Shown: positions 40,268-49,372, counted from the stretch's first letter. The stretch: 64,000 nucleotides of DNA from an uncultured Eubacteriales bacterium (GCA_900550165.1 URQY01000006.1:1-64000), one strand, 5' to 3'. A program made the numbers and translations. Notes: generated by a model from the sequence alone, not told the origin.

Positions 40268-42421
40268 TTACTGCTGCTCGGCAGCCTTGGCAGCGGCCTG
40301 CTGCGCTTCGATCTCGATGAGGGCGTCCTTGCGGGAGAGGTTCCAGCGGCCCTTCTCGTCGATCTCCATGAACTTGACCCAGATCATATCGCCGACGGTG
40401 ACGACGTCTTCGACCTTCTCGACGCGCTTGCGATCGAGCTTGGAGATGTGGACCAGACCGTCCTTGCCCGGAGCGATCTCGACGAACGCGCCGAACTGCA
40501 TCAGGCGCACAACGCGGCCGTAGTAGAGCTTGCCGACCTCGGGCACAAAGACGATATCGTCGATGCACTTCTTCGCGGCGTCGCACGCGGCGGCGTTGGC
40601 AGAGGCGATGTGGATGGTGCCGTCGTCGTCGATGTCGACCTTGGCGCCGGTATCGGCAACGATCTTCTGGATGACGCTGCCGCCCTTACCGATGACCTCG
40701 CGGATGCGCTCGGGGTCGATGTGCATGGTGATCATCTTGGGCGCATACTGGCTGACCTCGGCGCGCGGCTCGGAGATGCAGGGCAGCATGATCTGGTCGA
40801 GGATCTGCACGCGCGCGTCATAGGTGATCTCAAGGGCGTTTTTGATGATGGCCATGGTCAGGCCGTCGTTCTTGAGGTCCATCTGGATGGCGGTGATGCC
40901 CTTCTTCGTACCGGCGACCTTGAAGTCCATCTCGCCGTGGAAGTCCTCAACGCCCTGAATGTCGATGAAGGTGGTGAAATCGTCGCCATCCTGAATGAGG
41001 CCGCAGGAGATACCGGCGACAGGCGCCTTGATGGGCACGCCAGCGTCCATCAGCGCGAGCGTGGAGCCACAGATGGAGCCCTGAGAGGTCGAGCCGTTGG
41101 AAGAAACGACCTCGCTCACAACGCGGATGGCATACGGGAACTCGTCAACAGACGGGATGACCGGCAGCAGTGCGCGCTCAGCAAGCGCGCCGTGGCCGAT
41201 CTCGCGGCGGCCGGGGCTGCGGGAGGGCTTGGCCTCGCCGACGGAGTAGCCGGGGAAGTTATAGTGGTGCATATAGCGCTTTTCGGTCTCTTCCCAGATG
41301 GTGTCGAGCTTCTGGGCGGCGGAAAGCGTATCGAGCGTACAGACGGAGAGCACCTGCGTCTGACCGCGGGTGAAGAGGCCCGAGCCGTGGACGCGAGGCA
41401 GCACGCCGACTTCGGCAGCGAGAGGACGGATCTCGTTCTTCTGGCGGCCGTCGACGCGGTGGCCTTCGAGCAGCCACTGCTTGACGATCTTCTTCTGGAA
41501 CTTGTAGGTGATTTCATCGAGATACTGGTCCATATCGGGGTACTGCTCGAGGAACATCTCATGCCAGTGCTCGATCATCTCGTTCCAGCGGGCCTCGCGG
41601 ACGTTCTTGTCGTCGGTATCCATCGCGGCCTTGGCCTCGTCCATGAAGTTTTCGACGATCTTGTCGAACAACTCCTGGTTGAAGCTCGCGTGCGGGTAGT
41701 CGAACTTGGGCTTGCCGATCTCGGCGACCATGCGGTTGATGAGCTCGACCTGCTTCTGATTCTCGTTGTGGGCCAGCTCGATGGCCTTGTACATGGTGTC
41801 GTTGTCGACCTCGTTCGCGCCGGCCTCGATCATGACGACCTTCTTGCCGGTCGAGACGACCGTGACGTCAAGATCGCTGACCTTGCGCTGCTCGCTCGTG
41901 GGGTTGAGGACGAGCTCGCCGTTCACAAGACCGACCTTGAGCGCGCCGACAGGACCGTTCCAAGGGATATCGGAGATGGCAAGCGCGGCGGAGGTGCCGA
42001 TCAGGGCCGCGATCTCGGGAGAGCAGTCGTGGTCGACGCTCATGACCGTTGCCATGATGGAAACATCGTTGCGGAAGTCGGAGGGGAAGAGCGGGCGGAT
42101 GGGGCGGTCGATGACGCGGCTGGTCAGGATGCCCTTTTCACCGGGACGACCCTCGCGGCGGTTGAAGGAGCCGGGGATGCGGCCGACGGAGTAAAGCTTC
42201 TCCTCAAAGTCGACGGAGAGGGGGAAGAAGTCAATGCCGTCGCGCGGGCGGGCAGAGGCCGTGGCGCAGACGAGCACGCGGGTATCGCCGTAGCCGACCA
42301 TGACGGCGGCATTGGCGAGCTCGGCAAGCTTGCCGACCTCGAGCGTGAGGGGGCGGCCGGCGAGCTCCATCTCGTACTTGTGGTAGTTGGGGAACTGTCT
42401 GTGGGTGATGATGGTAGACAT
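40268..42421 (-). CDS. pnp: Polyribonucleotide nucleotidyltransferase (PNPase)
   Basis: A 717-residue exoribonuclease degrading RNA phosphorolytically, 3' to 5'. Two RNase PH domains (GYGDTRVLVCATA from about 40; LPRVHGSGLFTRGQTQVLSV near 375; catalytic GEMDFKVAGTKKGITAIQMD near 490), a KH domain (IREVIGKGGSVIQKI) and an S1 domain (YYGRVVRLMQFGAFVEIAPG) at the C-terminus, all intact. The start at 42421 (MSTIITHRQF) gives the expected length; longer in-frame starts lack a ribosome binding site. rpsO lies just upstream in the classical rpsO-pnp order. Confidence 0.97.
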   Translation of the reverse strand: MSTIITHRQFPNYHKYEMELAGRPLTLEVGKLAELANAAVMVGYGDTRVLVCATASARPRDGIDFFPLSVDFEEKLYSVGRIPGSFNRREGRPGEKGILTSRVIDRPIRPLFPSDFRNDVSIMATVMSVDHDCSPEIAALIGTSAALAISDIPWNGPVGALKVGLVNGELVLNPTSEQRKVSDLDVTVVSTGKKVVMIEAGANEVDNDTMYKAIELAHNENQKQVELINRMVAEIGKPKFDYPHASFNQELFDKIVENFMDEAKAAMDTDDKNVREARWNEMIEHWHEMFLEQYPDMDQYLDEITYKFQKKIVKQWLLEGHRVDGRQKNEIRPLAAEVGVLPRVHGSGLFTRGQTQVLSVCTLDTLSAAQKLDTIWEETEKRYMHHYNFPGYSVGEAKPSRSPGRREIGHGALAERALLPVIPSVDEFPYAIRVVSEVVSSNGSTSQGSICGSTLALMDAGVPIKAPVAGISCGLIQDGDDFTTFIDIQGVEDFHGEMDFKVAGTKKGITAIQMDLKNDGLTMAIIKNALEITYDARVQILDQIMLPCISEPRAEVSQYAPKMITMHIDPERIREVIGKGGSVIQKIVADTGAKVDIDDDGTIHIASANAAACDAAKKCIDDIVFVPEVGKLYYGRVVRLMQFGAFVEIAPGKDGLVHISKLDRKRVEKVEDVVTVGDMIWVKFMEIDEKGRWNLSRKDALIEIEAQQAAAKAAEQQ

Positions 42422-42569
42422 TTGTCGATCTCCTTTTTGTAAAATTTCGTATGGGAGCCGACCGTTTAGCACTTGAAAAAACGTCGGGCTCTCCGCCGCT
42501 TTTTCAACTGCTAAAGCATAGCAGGCTCTCATACGCGCGGGGGAACGCAGGGGCGGAAGTGTGAAAGAA

Positions 42570-42593
42570 GGGTGGTGCGCACGCACACCACCC
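42570..42593 (-). terminator. rpsO-pnp intergenic hairpin
   Basis: GGGTGGTG and CACCACCC arms with an 8-nt GC-rich loop, followed on the minus strand by TTCTTTC. Partial terminator or RNA-processing site between rpsO and pnp. Confidence 0.6.
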
Positions 42594-42604
42594 TGTTTTC
42601 AAAC

Positions 42605-42871
42605 TTACTTACGGATACCCAGCTTGGCGATCAGGGCACGATAGCGCTCGATGTCCTTCTTCATGAGGTAGTCGAGCAGGCTGCGGCGCTTACCGATCAT
42701 CTTGTACAGGCCGCGGCGGGAATGGTTGTCCTGCGGGTGCTGCTTGAGGTGCTCGGTGAGCCGAGCGATACGCTCGGTGAGGATAGCGACCTGAACCTCC
42801 GGAGAACCGGTGTCGCCTTCGTGGGTACGGTTGGCCTCGATGATGGCCGTCTTCTGGTCTTTGAGCATCAT
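42605..42871 (-). CDS. rpsO: 30S ribosomal protein S15
   Basis: An 88-residue protein binding 16S rRNA early in 30S assembly. The family hallmarks HEGDTGSPEVQVAILTERI and DNHSRRGLYKMIGKRRSLLDYL are intact. The ATG at 42871 gives the standard length; two adjacent ATG codons (42871 and 42868) are possible. GGTGG lies about 10 nt upstream. A leader of about 100 nt separates it from the promoter and could hold the S15 autoregulatory structure, not verified. Confidence 0.97.
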   Translation of the reverse strand: MMLKDQKTAIIEANRTHEGDTGSPEVQVAILTERIARLTEHLKQHPQDNHSRRGLYKMIGKRRSLLDYLMKKDIERYRALIAKLGIRK

Positions 42872-42974
42872 AGTGTGTATTCCACCTTTCATAAATTCTC
42901 CCAACACTGAGCGGCGGGTCGGTGAGTCCTCCACGTCCTAAGTGCGGGAATACGCACGCTAAGCGTGCTGAATT

Positions 42975-43003
42975 ATGATAGCACAGCTTTTTCCTATTGT
43001 AAA
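42975..43003 (-). promoter_or_regulatory. Promoter of rpsO-pnp
   Basis: On the minus strand TTTACA (complement of 42998-43003), 17-bp spacer, TATCAT (complement of 42975-42980). Confidence 0.75.
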
Positions 43004-43067
43004 GCAAAACCTGCGAAACCATACCGTTTTTTTGCATTTTTTCGTCCCGTGCGGCAAAAGGGGCAGC

Positions 43068-43095
43068 AAAAGAGACGGCCGGAGCCGTCTCTTTT
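43068..43095 (-). terminator. Terminator after the AGCS symporter gene
   Basis: Perfect 12-bp arms AAAAGAGACGGC / GCCGTCTCTTTT with a 4-nt loop. Confidence 0.88.
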
Positions 43096-43125
43096 CAGCG
43101 GTCAAAGACTTTGCCGCTGTTTTGG

Positions 43126-44520
43126 TTATTTTCTGAAGTGCTCGCGCGTCAGCTTGATGACGACGGGGCTCAGCAGGAGCAGCGCGATGAGGTTCGGGAT
43201 GGACATAAGACCGTTGAGCGTATCGGAGATATCCCACACGAGCGAGAGGTCCGCGACCGCACCGGCCACAACGACAAGGCAGAAGATGATCTGATAGGGG
43301 CGGATGATCTTGCTGCCGAAGAGGAACTCCGCGCAGCGCGTGCCGTAGAGCGCCCAGCCGAGGATGGTGGATGTGGCGAACAGCAGCAGGCCCACGGCGA
43401 GGATCATCGAACCGGCCTTGTCGCCGAAGACGCTCGAAAAGCCCGCGACCGCGGTGGGAACGCCCGCAAGGGCATCGTTGCCGTAGTTGCCGTCCGCCGC
43501 ACCGGAGCAGAGGACGACGAGCGCGGTGAGCGTGCAGATAACGATGGTATCCATGAAGACCTCGAAAATACCGTAGAGGCCCTGCTTGACGGGGTTCTTT
43601 TCCGAGGTGGCGGCGTGCGCGATGGGCGCGGAGCCGAGGCCCGCCTCATTGGAGAAAACGCCGCGGCCGACGCCCTTGGTCATCGCAAGCTTGATGGAAA
43701 TGCCCGCCGCGCCGCCGGTGACGGCAGCGGGGTCAAACGCGCCCTTGAAGATGGAAGCGAACACGCCGGGGACGGCGCTGACATTCGAAAAGACCACGAT
43801 GAGCGCGCAGACGATGTAAATAACGGCCATACCGGGCACGAGCTTTTCCGTGACCTGGCCGATGCGCTTGACGCCGCCGAGCAGCACCAGCGCGACAAAG
43901 ATGGCCACGCAGATGCCGGTGATCAGGCAGATGAGCATCTCCTTATTCGCCGCATCCTCATTGAAGGCAACGGCGACGGACTTGACGGAGTCTGCAATGG
44001 AGTTGACCTGCGCAATGTTGCCGATGCCGAACGCCGCGATCGCGCCGAGCACGGCAAACACGGTGCCGAGCCACTTCCACTTGGGGCCAAGGCCGTTTTT
44101 GATGTAGTACATGGGTCCGCCGCACCAATCGCCCTTCTCGTTGCGCTCGCGGTACTTGACGGCGAGCGTGACCTCGGAGAACTTCGTCACCATGCCGAAC
44201 AGCGCCGAGACCCACATCCAGAACACGGCACCGGGGCCGCCCAAAACGATTGCGCCCGTGACGCCCGCGATGTTGCCCGTACCGACGGTGGAGGCAAGGG
44301 CCGTGGACACCGCCTGCAGCGGCGTGATCTCGCCGTCGCCCGCCTCGCTCTTCTTGAAAATCCTGCCGATGGTGTTTTTCCACCAGTAGCCGATCTTGGA
44401 AAACTGGATGAACCCCACGGCGATGCTCAGATAGACGCCCGTGCCGACGAGCAGCATCAGCATCACCGGTCCCCAGACAAAGCCGTTCACCGCTTTGTTG
44501 ATGTTCATAAACTGATCCAT
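43126..44520 (-). CDS. AGCS-family sodium:alanine symporter
   Basis: A 464-residue transporter of the alanine/glycine:cation symporter family (LeuT fold, about 11 helices), importing alanine or glycine with Na+. Family signatures are GTGNIAGVTGAIVLGGPGAVFWMW near 75-98, GGPMYYIKNGLG near 130 and FSNEAGLGSAPIAHA near 285. The start at 44520 (MDQFMNINK) follows GGAAAGGGG. Monocistronic with its own promoter and terminator. Substrate choice between Ala, Gly and D-Ala cannot be read from sequence. Confidence 0.93.
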   Translation of the reverse strand: MDQFMNINKAVNGFVWGPVMLMLLVGTGVYLSIAVGFIQFSKIGYWWKNTIGRIFKKSEAGDGEITPLQAVSTALASTVGTGNIAGVTGAIVLGGPGAVFWMWVSALFGMVTKFSEVTLAVKYRERNEKGDWCGGPMYYIKNGLGPKWKWLGTVFAVLGAIAAFGIGNIAQVNSIADSVKSVAVAFNEDAANKEMLICLITGICVAIFVALVLLGGVKRIGQVTEKLVPGMAVIYIVCALIVVFSNVSAVPGVFASIFKGAFDPAAVTGGAAGISIKLAMTKGVGRGVFSNEAGLGSAPIAHAATSEKNPVKQGLYGIFEVFMDTIVICTLTALVVLCSGAADGNYGNDALAGVPTAVAGFSSVFGDKAGSMILAVGLLLFATSTILGWALYGTRCAEFLFGSKIIRPYQIIFCLVVVAGAVADLSLVWDISDTLNGLMSIPNLIALLLLSPVVIKLTREHFRK

Positions 44521-44585
44521 ACTTTTCCCCTTTCCGAAAAAATCACATTTCATGAAACACTGGATGAAAATATTTCATAGTCCAA

Positions 44586-44614
44586 AGCATACCAAATCGG
44601 CCGCCCGCTGTCAA
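44586..44614 (-). promoter_or_regulatory. Promoter of the AGCS symporter
   Basis: On the minus strand TTGACA (complement of 44609-44614), 17-bp spacer, TATGCT (complement of 44586-44591), 66 bp before the start codon. The stretch 44615-44748 holds nothing else that is recognisable. Confidence 0.8.
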
Positions 44615-44748
44615 CGGGCAAAGCGGCGTTTCTCGCCGCTAAGAAGCAGTAAAATCTTGTATTTTATACAAGAAATCGTTAATATTTTATCATTTTGAGC
44701 GCATTTCCTGTGTTTTTTACCCATTCCGTCCCGCACACTTGAAGGGGA

Positions 44749-44801
44749 TTGACAAGGAGAAGCTCCTATGCTATTCTAACTGTACTAACACGCTTAATAC
44801 A
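44749..44801 (+). promoter_or_regulatory. Promoter and GntR-type operator of the YtrA-like operon
   Basis: TTGACA (44749-44754), 17-bp spacer, TATTCT (44772-44777). Immediately after, overlapping the transcription start, CTGTACTAA and TTAATACAG form a near-perfect inverted repeat (44779-44801, one mismatch), the expected operator for the YtrA-type GntR repressor encoded in the operon. Confidence 0.75.
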
Positions 44802-44815
44802 GTCAGGAGGTACCT

Positions 44816-44899
44816 ATGTTCACCTATATTTTTCTGCTTCCGGCGCTCGGCTTTCTGCTGCTCGGCCTTTTGTTCCTCATTGTGCTGTGCGCACGCTGA
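44816..44899 (+). CDS. 27-residue membrane peptide heading the YtrA-like operon
   Basis: A very short gene: 27 codons starting MFTYIFLLPALGF, then one continuous hydrophobic helix ending LCAR. It has one of the strongest ribosome binding sites in the window (AGGAGG, 6 nt before the ATG) and is the first gene after the promoter and operator, 18 bp before the GntR gene. The single membrane-spanning helix suggests a small membrane peptide that could partner the permease, or a leader peptide controlling downstream translation. No homolog is recalled. Confidence 0.6.
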   Translation: MFTYIFLLPALGFLLLGLLFLIVLCAR

Positions 44900-44917
44900 C
44901 GGCCACGGGAGGACGAT

Positions 44918-45283
44918 ATGATAAGTTTGAATTACCGCGACTCGCGCCCGATCTACGAGCAGGTGTGCGACGGACTGCGGCGGCTGATCGTCTCGGGCGT
45001 CATCGCCGACGGGGACAAGCTCCCCTCGGTGCGTGCGCTGGCGACGCAGCTGGCCATCAACCCCAATACCATCCAGCGCGCTTACAATGAGCTGGAAACG
45101 AGCGGCTACTGCTGCTCGGTGCCGGGAAAGGGCTGCTTTGCCGTGCACACCTACCGCGAGCGTGACGACAAGCGCCGCCGCGCGCTGGAAGAACAGGTCA
45201 AAGAGCTTTTGCAGGAGCTGCGCGCCATGGGCGTGAGCGAAGAAGACATTCAAGCATTGTGCAGGGAGGGAGAAGAGAAATGA
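44918..45283 (+). CDS. GntR-family regulator, YtrA subfamily
   Basis: 121 residues: an N-terminal winged helix (RPIYEQVCDGLRRLIVSGVI, then GDKLPSVRALATQLAINPNT and IQRAYNELETSGYCCSVPGKG) and a short helical C-terminal dimerisation part (about 80-121). The brevity of the C-terminus defines the YtrA subfamily, whose members repress adjacent ABC transporter genes, often induced by cell-wall-active agents. The operator candidate is the palindrome at 44779-44801. Stop codon overlaps the ATPase start (ATGA). Confidence 0.93.
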   Translation: MISLNYRDSRPIYEQVCDGLRRLIVSGVIADGDKLPSVRALATQLAINPNTIQRAYNELETSGYCCSVPGKGCFAVHTYRERDDKRRRALEEQVKELLQELRAMGVSEEDIQALCREGEEK

Positions 45284-46179
45284 TCGAAGTACGAGGTCTT
45301 AAAAAGACCTTTGACGGCTTTGCCGCGCTGGACGGCGCGGATCTGAGCGTACCGCGCGGCGCGGTCTACGGCCTTGTGGGGCCAAACGGCGCGGGCAAGA
45401 CGACGCTGCTGCGCCACCTGACGGGCGTTTATCATCAGGACAGCGGCAGCGTGACCTTTGACGGCCAGCCCGTCTGGGAAAATGCGGGCGTGAAGGCGCG
45501 CATCGCCTCCATCCCCGACGACTGGTTCTACTTTATGCAGGCGGGGCTGCGCGATATGATGCGCTTTTACCGCGGGCTGTACCCGAAGTTCGATCAGGAG
45601 CGCTTTGAAAAGCTCCGCGAGGTCTTCGCGCTCGATGAAAAGCGGCCGCTGCGCCGCATGAGCAAGGGCCAGCAGAAGCAGGCGGCCTTCTGGCTCGCGC
45701 TGTGCACAATGCCCGACTATCTCATCCTCGACGAGCCGGTGGACGGTCTCGACCCCGTGATGCGCCGTCAGGTGTGGAGCCTCATTTTGCAGGACGTTGC
45801 CGAGCGTGGCACGACAGTGCTTGTCTCGTCGCACAACCTGCGCGAATTGGAGGACGTGTGCGACCACGTGGGCGTGATGAGCCGCGGCAAGCTCCTGCTC
45901 GAACATTCGCTGAGCGAATTGCAGGACTATACCGTCAAGCTCCAGCTCGCCTTTGAGGGTGCGGAGCTGCCCGCCCTGCCGCAGGAGATCAAGGTGCTGC
46001 ACCACGCGCAGACCGGGCGCGTCCACACGCTCATCTGCCGCGGCAGCGCAGAGGAACTGGAACAGCAGCTCGCCGCGCTGCACCCGATCTTTATCGACGC
46101 GGTGCCGCTGTCACTTGAAGAAATTTTCATCTATGAACTGGGAGGTGAGGACTATGCGATCCGCGACATCGTTCTTTGA
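45280..46179 (+). CDS. ABC transporter ATP-binding protein (YtrB-like)
   Basis: A 299-residue ATPase. Walker A GPNGAGKTT (near 39), Q loop, degenerate signature RRMSKGQQKQ (about 127), Walker B YLILDEPVDGLDP and the switch His in VLVSSHNLRELE. The long C-terminal tail (about 215-299) resembles other Ytr/Bcr-type ATPases. It is coupled to GntR upstream and overlaps the permease start by 26 bp, so it works with that permease. Substrate unknown; in relatives the operon responds to peptide antibiotics. Confidence 0.92.
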   Translation: MIEVRGLKKTFDGFAALDGADLSVPRGAVYGLVGPNGAGKTTLLRHLTGVYHQDSGSVTFDGQPVWENAGVKARIASIPDDWFYFMQAGLRDMMRFYRGLYPKFDQERFEKLREVFALDEKRPLRRMSKGQQKQAAFWLALCTMPDYLILDEPVDGLDPVMRRQVWSLILQDVAERGTTVLVSSHNLRELEDVCDHVGVMSRGKLLLEHSLSELQDYTVKLQLAFEGAELPALPQEIKVLHHAQTGRVHTLICRGSAEELEQQLAALHPIFIDAVPLSLEEIFIYELGGEDYAIRDIVL

Positions 46180-48094
46180 TAAGACTTTATTCCGCAGCCA
46201 GCTCAAGCACACCTGGCCGCTCTGGCTCGGCTACACCGCCTTGTGGCTTTTCCTCGTGCCGGTCATGCTCTTTTCAGAGCTTTCCGCCTATCAGCTCGGT
46301 TACAGCGCAGCGGATGCATCCCGCCTGCTGCTCAATACCGGCGTGCGCGGCGGCATCTTCATTTCCTTCTTCTTCGGCCTTTTCTTTGCGATGCTTTCCT
46401 TCTCGCACCTGACGCAGAGCCGCGCGACGAACGGCTTCCACGCGCTCCCCGTGCGGCGCGAGACCATCTTTCTGACCGCCTACCTCACGGGACTGTTCTG
46501 CCAGCTTTCCACCATTCTCGTCACGTTTCTGCTCGGCGCGGCGGTCTCAGCCCCGCTGCACCTCAGTTTCTGGAGCGTCACTGCCGCGGCCATGGGCAGC
46601 GCCATGCTCGAAGCCGTCTTTTTCTACTCCTTCGCCGCGCTGTGCATGGTGATGACGGGGCAGATCCTCGCCGCGCCCGTCTTCTATTTCGTCGGCAATA
46701 TCCTCGTCCCGGGAATGGAATATCTGCTGCGCAACTTTGCGGGCAATTTCCTCTACGGCTACAGTGGACAAACCGACGTTGCGCTCGATTTTCTCTCCCC
46801 GCCCCTCTATATGTACTTCAAGGTGGGCATCGCCTCGATCGAGACCTGCGAGAGCGACTCGTACTATGTGACCGCCTACGCGCTCGTGCGCGGCTCGCTC
46901 ATGATCCTTGCCGCCTACGCGCTCGCGGGACTTGTCATCGCCCTCATCGCGCTGCTCCTCTACCGCACGCGCAAGAGCGAGATGACCGGCTCGACGGTCG
47001 CCTTCCCGTGGGCGGTGCCGGTCTTCAAGTACGGCGTTGCGTTCTGCACCGCCGTTTCGCTCGGCCAGTTCCTCTACTATTTCCTCTTCGGCCAGTACCG
47101 CTCGAGCGGCAACGATTCCCTGCCCGGCACGATCCTCTGCATGGCGGCGGCGGGGCTTGTGGGCTACTTTGTCGCCGAGATGCTCATCAAAAAGAGCTTC
47201 CGTGTCTTCCGCGCGGGCGCAAAGGGCGCGGCCATCGTTTCGCTCGCTCTTGTGCTGCTCGGCGTTACGATGAGCTTCGACCTCACGGGCTATGAAAAGC
47301 GCGTGCCGGATGAGAGCGAGATCGAATCTGCCTTTTACACCTTCTCCGGCATGACGGACGTCACGACCGACGACGCCGATACCATCCGCCGCCTCACCGC
47401 GGCGCACCAGGCCATCGTCAAAAACCGGAACGAGCAGGTGCGCATCGCAGACGCATCGGACGCGGATACGCTCTCCCAGAGCGATTATGACGACATCGAA
47501 CCCTTCCACCTGCGCCTGACCTACTATCTCAAGGACGGCTCACAGCTCTCGCGCTCCTATTCACTCTATCTGCGGAGAAGTGACCTCACCGTGCCCTCGT
47601 CCGTCACAGCGCGCGTGAACGCGCTCTATATGTGCAGAGAGTCCGTGCTCCGCCGCGTCCTCAGCTACGGTTACGCGCACCTCGGCGACACGCCGCGCTT
47701 CCTCGACAGCTACTGCTACTATTACGATGAGAACTCCAACACAAAGGACTATGCTCTCACCGCCGCGCAGGCCGAACAGGTTTACGCCGCGCTGATGCAG
47801 GACGTTCAGGATTCCGATAACGGCGGCAGCGACATCTTCGCCGTGCAGGAGTACCAGTACGATCCCCCCATCTCCTTCTGGCTCGAGCTGTACTTTGAGT
47901 CTGTTGACGAGCAGGGCCGTCCCAAGGTGTATACGCTCGACCCCAATGTAAATAACTCAACGCCCAACACCCTGCAAGTACTGAATGAGCTGCTGCCCGA
48001 GCTGAAATCCAACACCGTAACGCCGCCCAGCGACGACGGCATTCACACTCTCCCCGCCACAGAGGACGCTTCCACCGAGGAAAGTGTGAACTGA
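46154..48094 (+). CDS. ABC transporter permease with large C-terminal domain (YtrC/DUF6449-like)
   Basis: A 646-residue membrane protein. The first 400 residues contain about ten helices arranged as an ABC-2-type permease (for example LWLGYTALWLFLVPVMLF, ILVTFLLGAAVSAPLHLS), then a long soluble extracellular region (about 400-646) rich in Asp, Tyr and Ser, with a Thr/Glu-rich tail. This matches the permeases of YtrA-type operons. The start at 46154 follows GGGAGGTGAGG and lies within the ATPase gene. A second permease gene, as in Bacillus ytrCD, is not present; one protein may fill both roles. Confidence 0.85.
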   Translation: MRSATSFFDKTLFRSQLKHTWPLWLGYTALWLFLVPVMLFSELSAYQLGYSAADASRLLLNTGVRGGIFISFFFGLFFAMLSFSHLTQSRATNGFHALPVRRETIFLTAYLTGLFCQLSTILVTFLLGAAVSAPLHLSFWSVTAAAMGSAMLEAVFFYSFAALCMVMTGQILAAPVFYFVGNILVPGMEYLLRNFAGNFLYGYSGQTDVALDFLSPPLYMYFKVGIASIETCESDSYYVTAYALVRGSLMILAAYALAGLVIALIALLLYRTRKSEMTGSTVAFPWAVPVFKYGVAFCTAVSLGQFLYYFLFGQYRSSGNDSLPGTILCMAAAGLVGYFVAEMLIKKSFRVFRAGAKGAAIVSLALVLLGVTMSFDLTGYEKRVPDESEIESAFYTFSGMTDVTTDDADTIRRLTAAHQAIVKNRNEQVRIADASDADTLSQSDYDDIEPFHLRLTYYLKDGSQLSRSYSLYLRRSDLTVPSSVTARVNALYMCRESVLRRVLSYGYAHLGDTPRFLDSYCYYYDENSNTKDYALTAAQAEQVYAALMQDVQDSDNGGSDIFAVQEYQYDPPISFWLELYFESVDEQGRPKVYTLDPNVNNSTPNTLQVLNELLPELKSNTVTPPSDDGIHTLPATEDASTEESVN

Positions 48095-48095
48095 C

Positions 48096-48764
48096 ATGGC
48101 AGAAAAAACAAAGCGGCGGCGCAGGCGCCGCCGCACCGGGAGTAAGAAAGCATTTCTCGTCCTGCTCGCGCTCGTTTTGCTTGTTCTCGGCGGCGTGAAG
48201 CTGCGCTATGCGCTCGCCCACCGGAATCTCCCCGGCTCGAATGTCAGCGTGCCGGACTTTGTCACGGTCGACTACCTACCCCTCAACGAGTATTCCCGTC
48301 CCGGCACGCCGCTCAAGGAAATTTCCGGCGTGGTGGTGCACTATGTCGGCAACCCCGGCACGACCGCCGCGGCGAACCGCAGCTTTTTCGCCAACCTTGC
48401 GCTGACGCACGAGACCTACGCGAGCGCGCACTTTGTCGTCGGGCTCGACGGCGAGATTTTACAGTGCGTGCCGCTGACGGAGATTGCCTACTGCTCCAAT
48501 ACCGCGAACGACTACACCGTGTCCATCGAGGTCTGCCACCCCGACGACACAGGCAAGTTTGATGACGCGACGATGGAGAGCCTTGAACAGCTCGTCGCGT
48601 GGCTGTGTGAGACGTTCTCTCTTGACCCCGACGCGGACGTCATCCGCCACTACGACGTGACGGGCAAGATCTGTCCCAAATACTATGTGGAAAACGAGGA
48701 TGCGTGGCTTAGTTTTAAGCAGGACGTGAGCGTGCGCATCGAAGAGGACTGCGCGGCGAACTGA
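48096..48764 (+). CDS. Membrane-anchored N-acetylmuramoyl-L-alanine amidase
   Basis: 222 residues. An Arg/Lys-rich start (KRRRRRRRTGSKK) and one membrane helix (about 18-38) place the rest outside. The amidase-2 (PGRP) fold spans about 75-205: VVVHYVGNPGTT (His zinc ligand), SAHFVVGLDGEILQCVP, SIEVCHP (catalytic-region Glu) and IRHYDVTGKICP with the second His and Cys. It cleaves the bond between muramic acid and the stem peptide. It starts 2 bp after the permease stop and shares that transcript, linking the Ytr-like system to cell-wall turnover. Confidence 0.92.
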   Translation: MAEKTKRRRRRRRTGSKKAFLVLLALVLLVLGGVKLRYALAHRNLPGSNVSVPDFVTVDYLPLNEYSRPGTPLKEISGVVVHYVGNPGTTAAANRSFFANLALTHETYASAHFVVGLDGEILQCVPLTEIAYCSNTANDYTVSIEVCHPDDTGKFDDATMESLEQLVAWLCETFSLDPDADVIRHYDVTGKICPKYYVENEDAWLSFKQDVSVRIEEDCAAN

Positions 48765-48790
48765 TCGCAGCGATGTAAGGAGGCCCTGCC

Positions 48791-49324
48791 ATGAAACGTA
48801 TGTTTGCCGCACTGCTTTGCCTTGCGTTAGGGCTTGCGCTGTTCCTCTCCGTCCGAAGCAAGCCCGATGAACCGCTCCTCCATGTCGCGCTGAAACCAGC
48901 CTGCGAGCAGGACGCCGCTTACGTCTACGAAACGGTCTATGCAAGCGGCAAGAGCCGCGCCTGCGACGCCTTCACGCCCGACGCCTGCGTCTTTTACACC
49001 GCAGACTACGCAGACTTTGACACCTCCGCGCTTCACTCGCACAGGGTCAACACGCTCGTCGCCACCACGCTCTATGACTCCGCCGGCAACGCCGTCACCC
49101 CCAACGAAACGATGATCGCCATGATGCACGCCGCCGCAGACCAGATCGACCATGCGATCTTCGATTTTCAGATCATCGTTGTGAACGGTCAGCGCTATTT
49201 TGCCTTTGTTAAGCTCAACGTCAACTGGTGGGATCCGTGCACGCTGTACGAGTACGACGGCGGAGAGCTCCGCGAGCTCTGCCAATGGGACAATATGCGA
49301 CTGTTGTCGATCGGCCTCATCTGA
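48791..49324 (+). CDS. Secreted protein, function unknown
   Basis: 177 residues with a hydrophobic N-terminal signal or anchor (MKRMFAALLCLALGLALFLS), then a mixed globular domain with many Asp, Ala and Tyr residues and a C-terminal Trp-rich stretch (LNVNWWDPCTLYEYDGG). No known domain. AAGGAGG precedes the ATG. It follows the amidase by 26 bp and precedes a strong terminator, so it is the last gene of the operon. Confidence 0.75.
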   Translation: MKRMFAALLCLALGLALFLSVRSKPDEPLLHVALKPACEQDAAYVYETVYASGKSRACDAFTPDACVFYTADYADFDTSALHSHRVNTLVATTLYDSAGNAVTPNETMIAMMHAAADQIDHAIFDFQIIVVNGQRYFAFVKLNVNWWDPCTLYEYDGGELRELCQWDNMRLLSIGLI

Positions 49325-49334
49325 AATCCATACG

Positions 49335-49370
49335 AAAAAACGTCTGTCTCGGTTGAGACAGACGTTTTTT
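49335..49370. terminator. Bidirectional terminator between the amidase operon and nudC
   Basis: Perfect 16-bp arms AAAAAACGTCTGTCTC / GAGACAGACGTTTTTT, loop GGTT. Confidence 0.93.
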
Positions 49371-49372
49371 GT

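Noticed and set aside
40448..42442. A long plus-strand open frame opposite pnp
   Set aside because: Same codon-bias artifact; low-complexity composition and no start signals.
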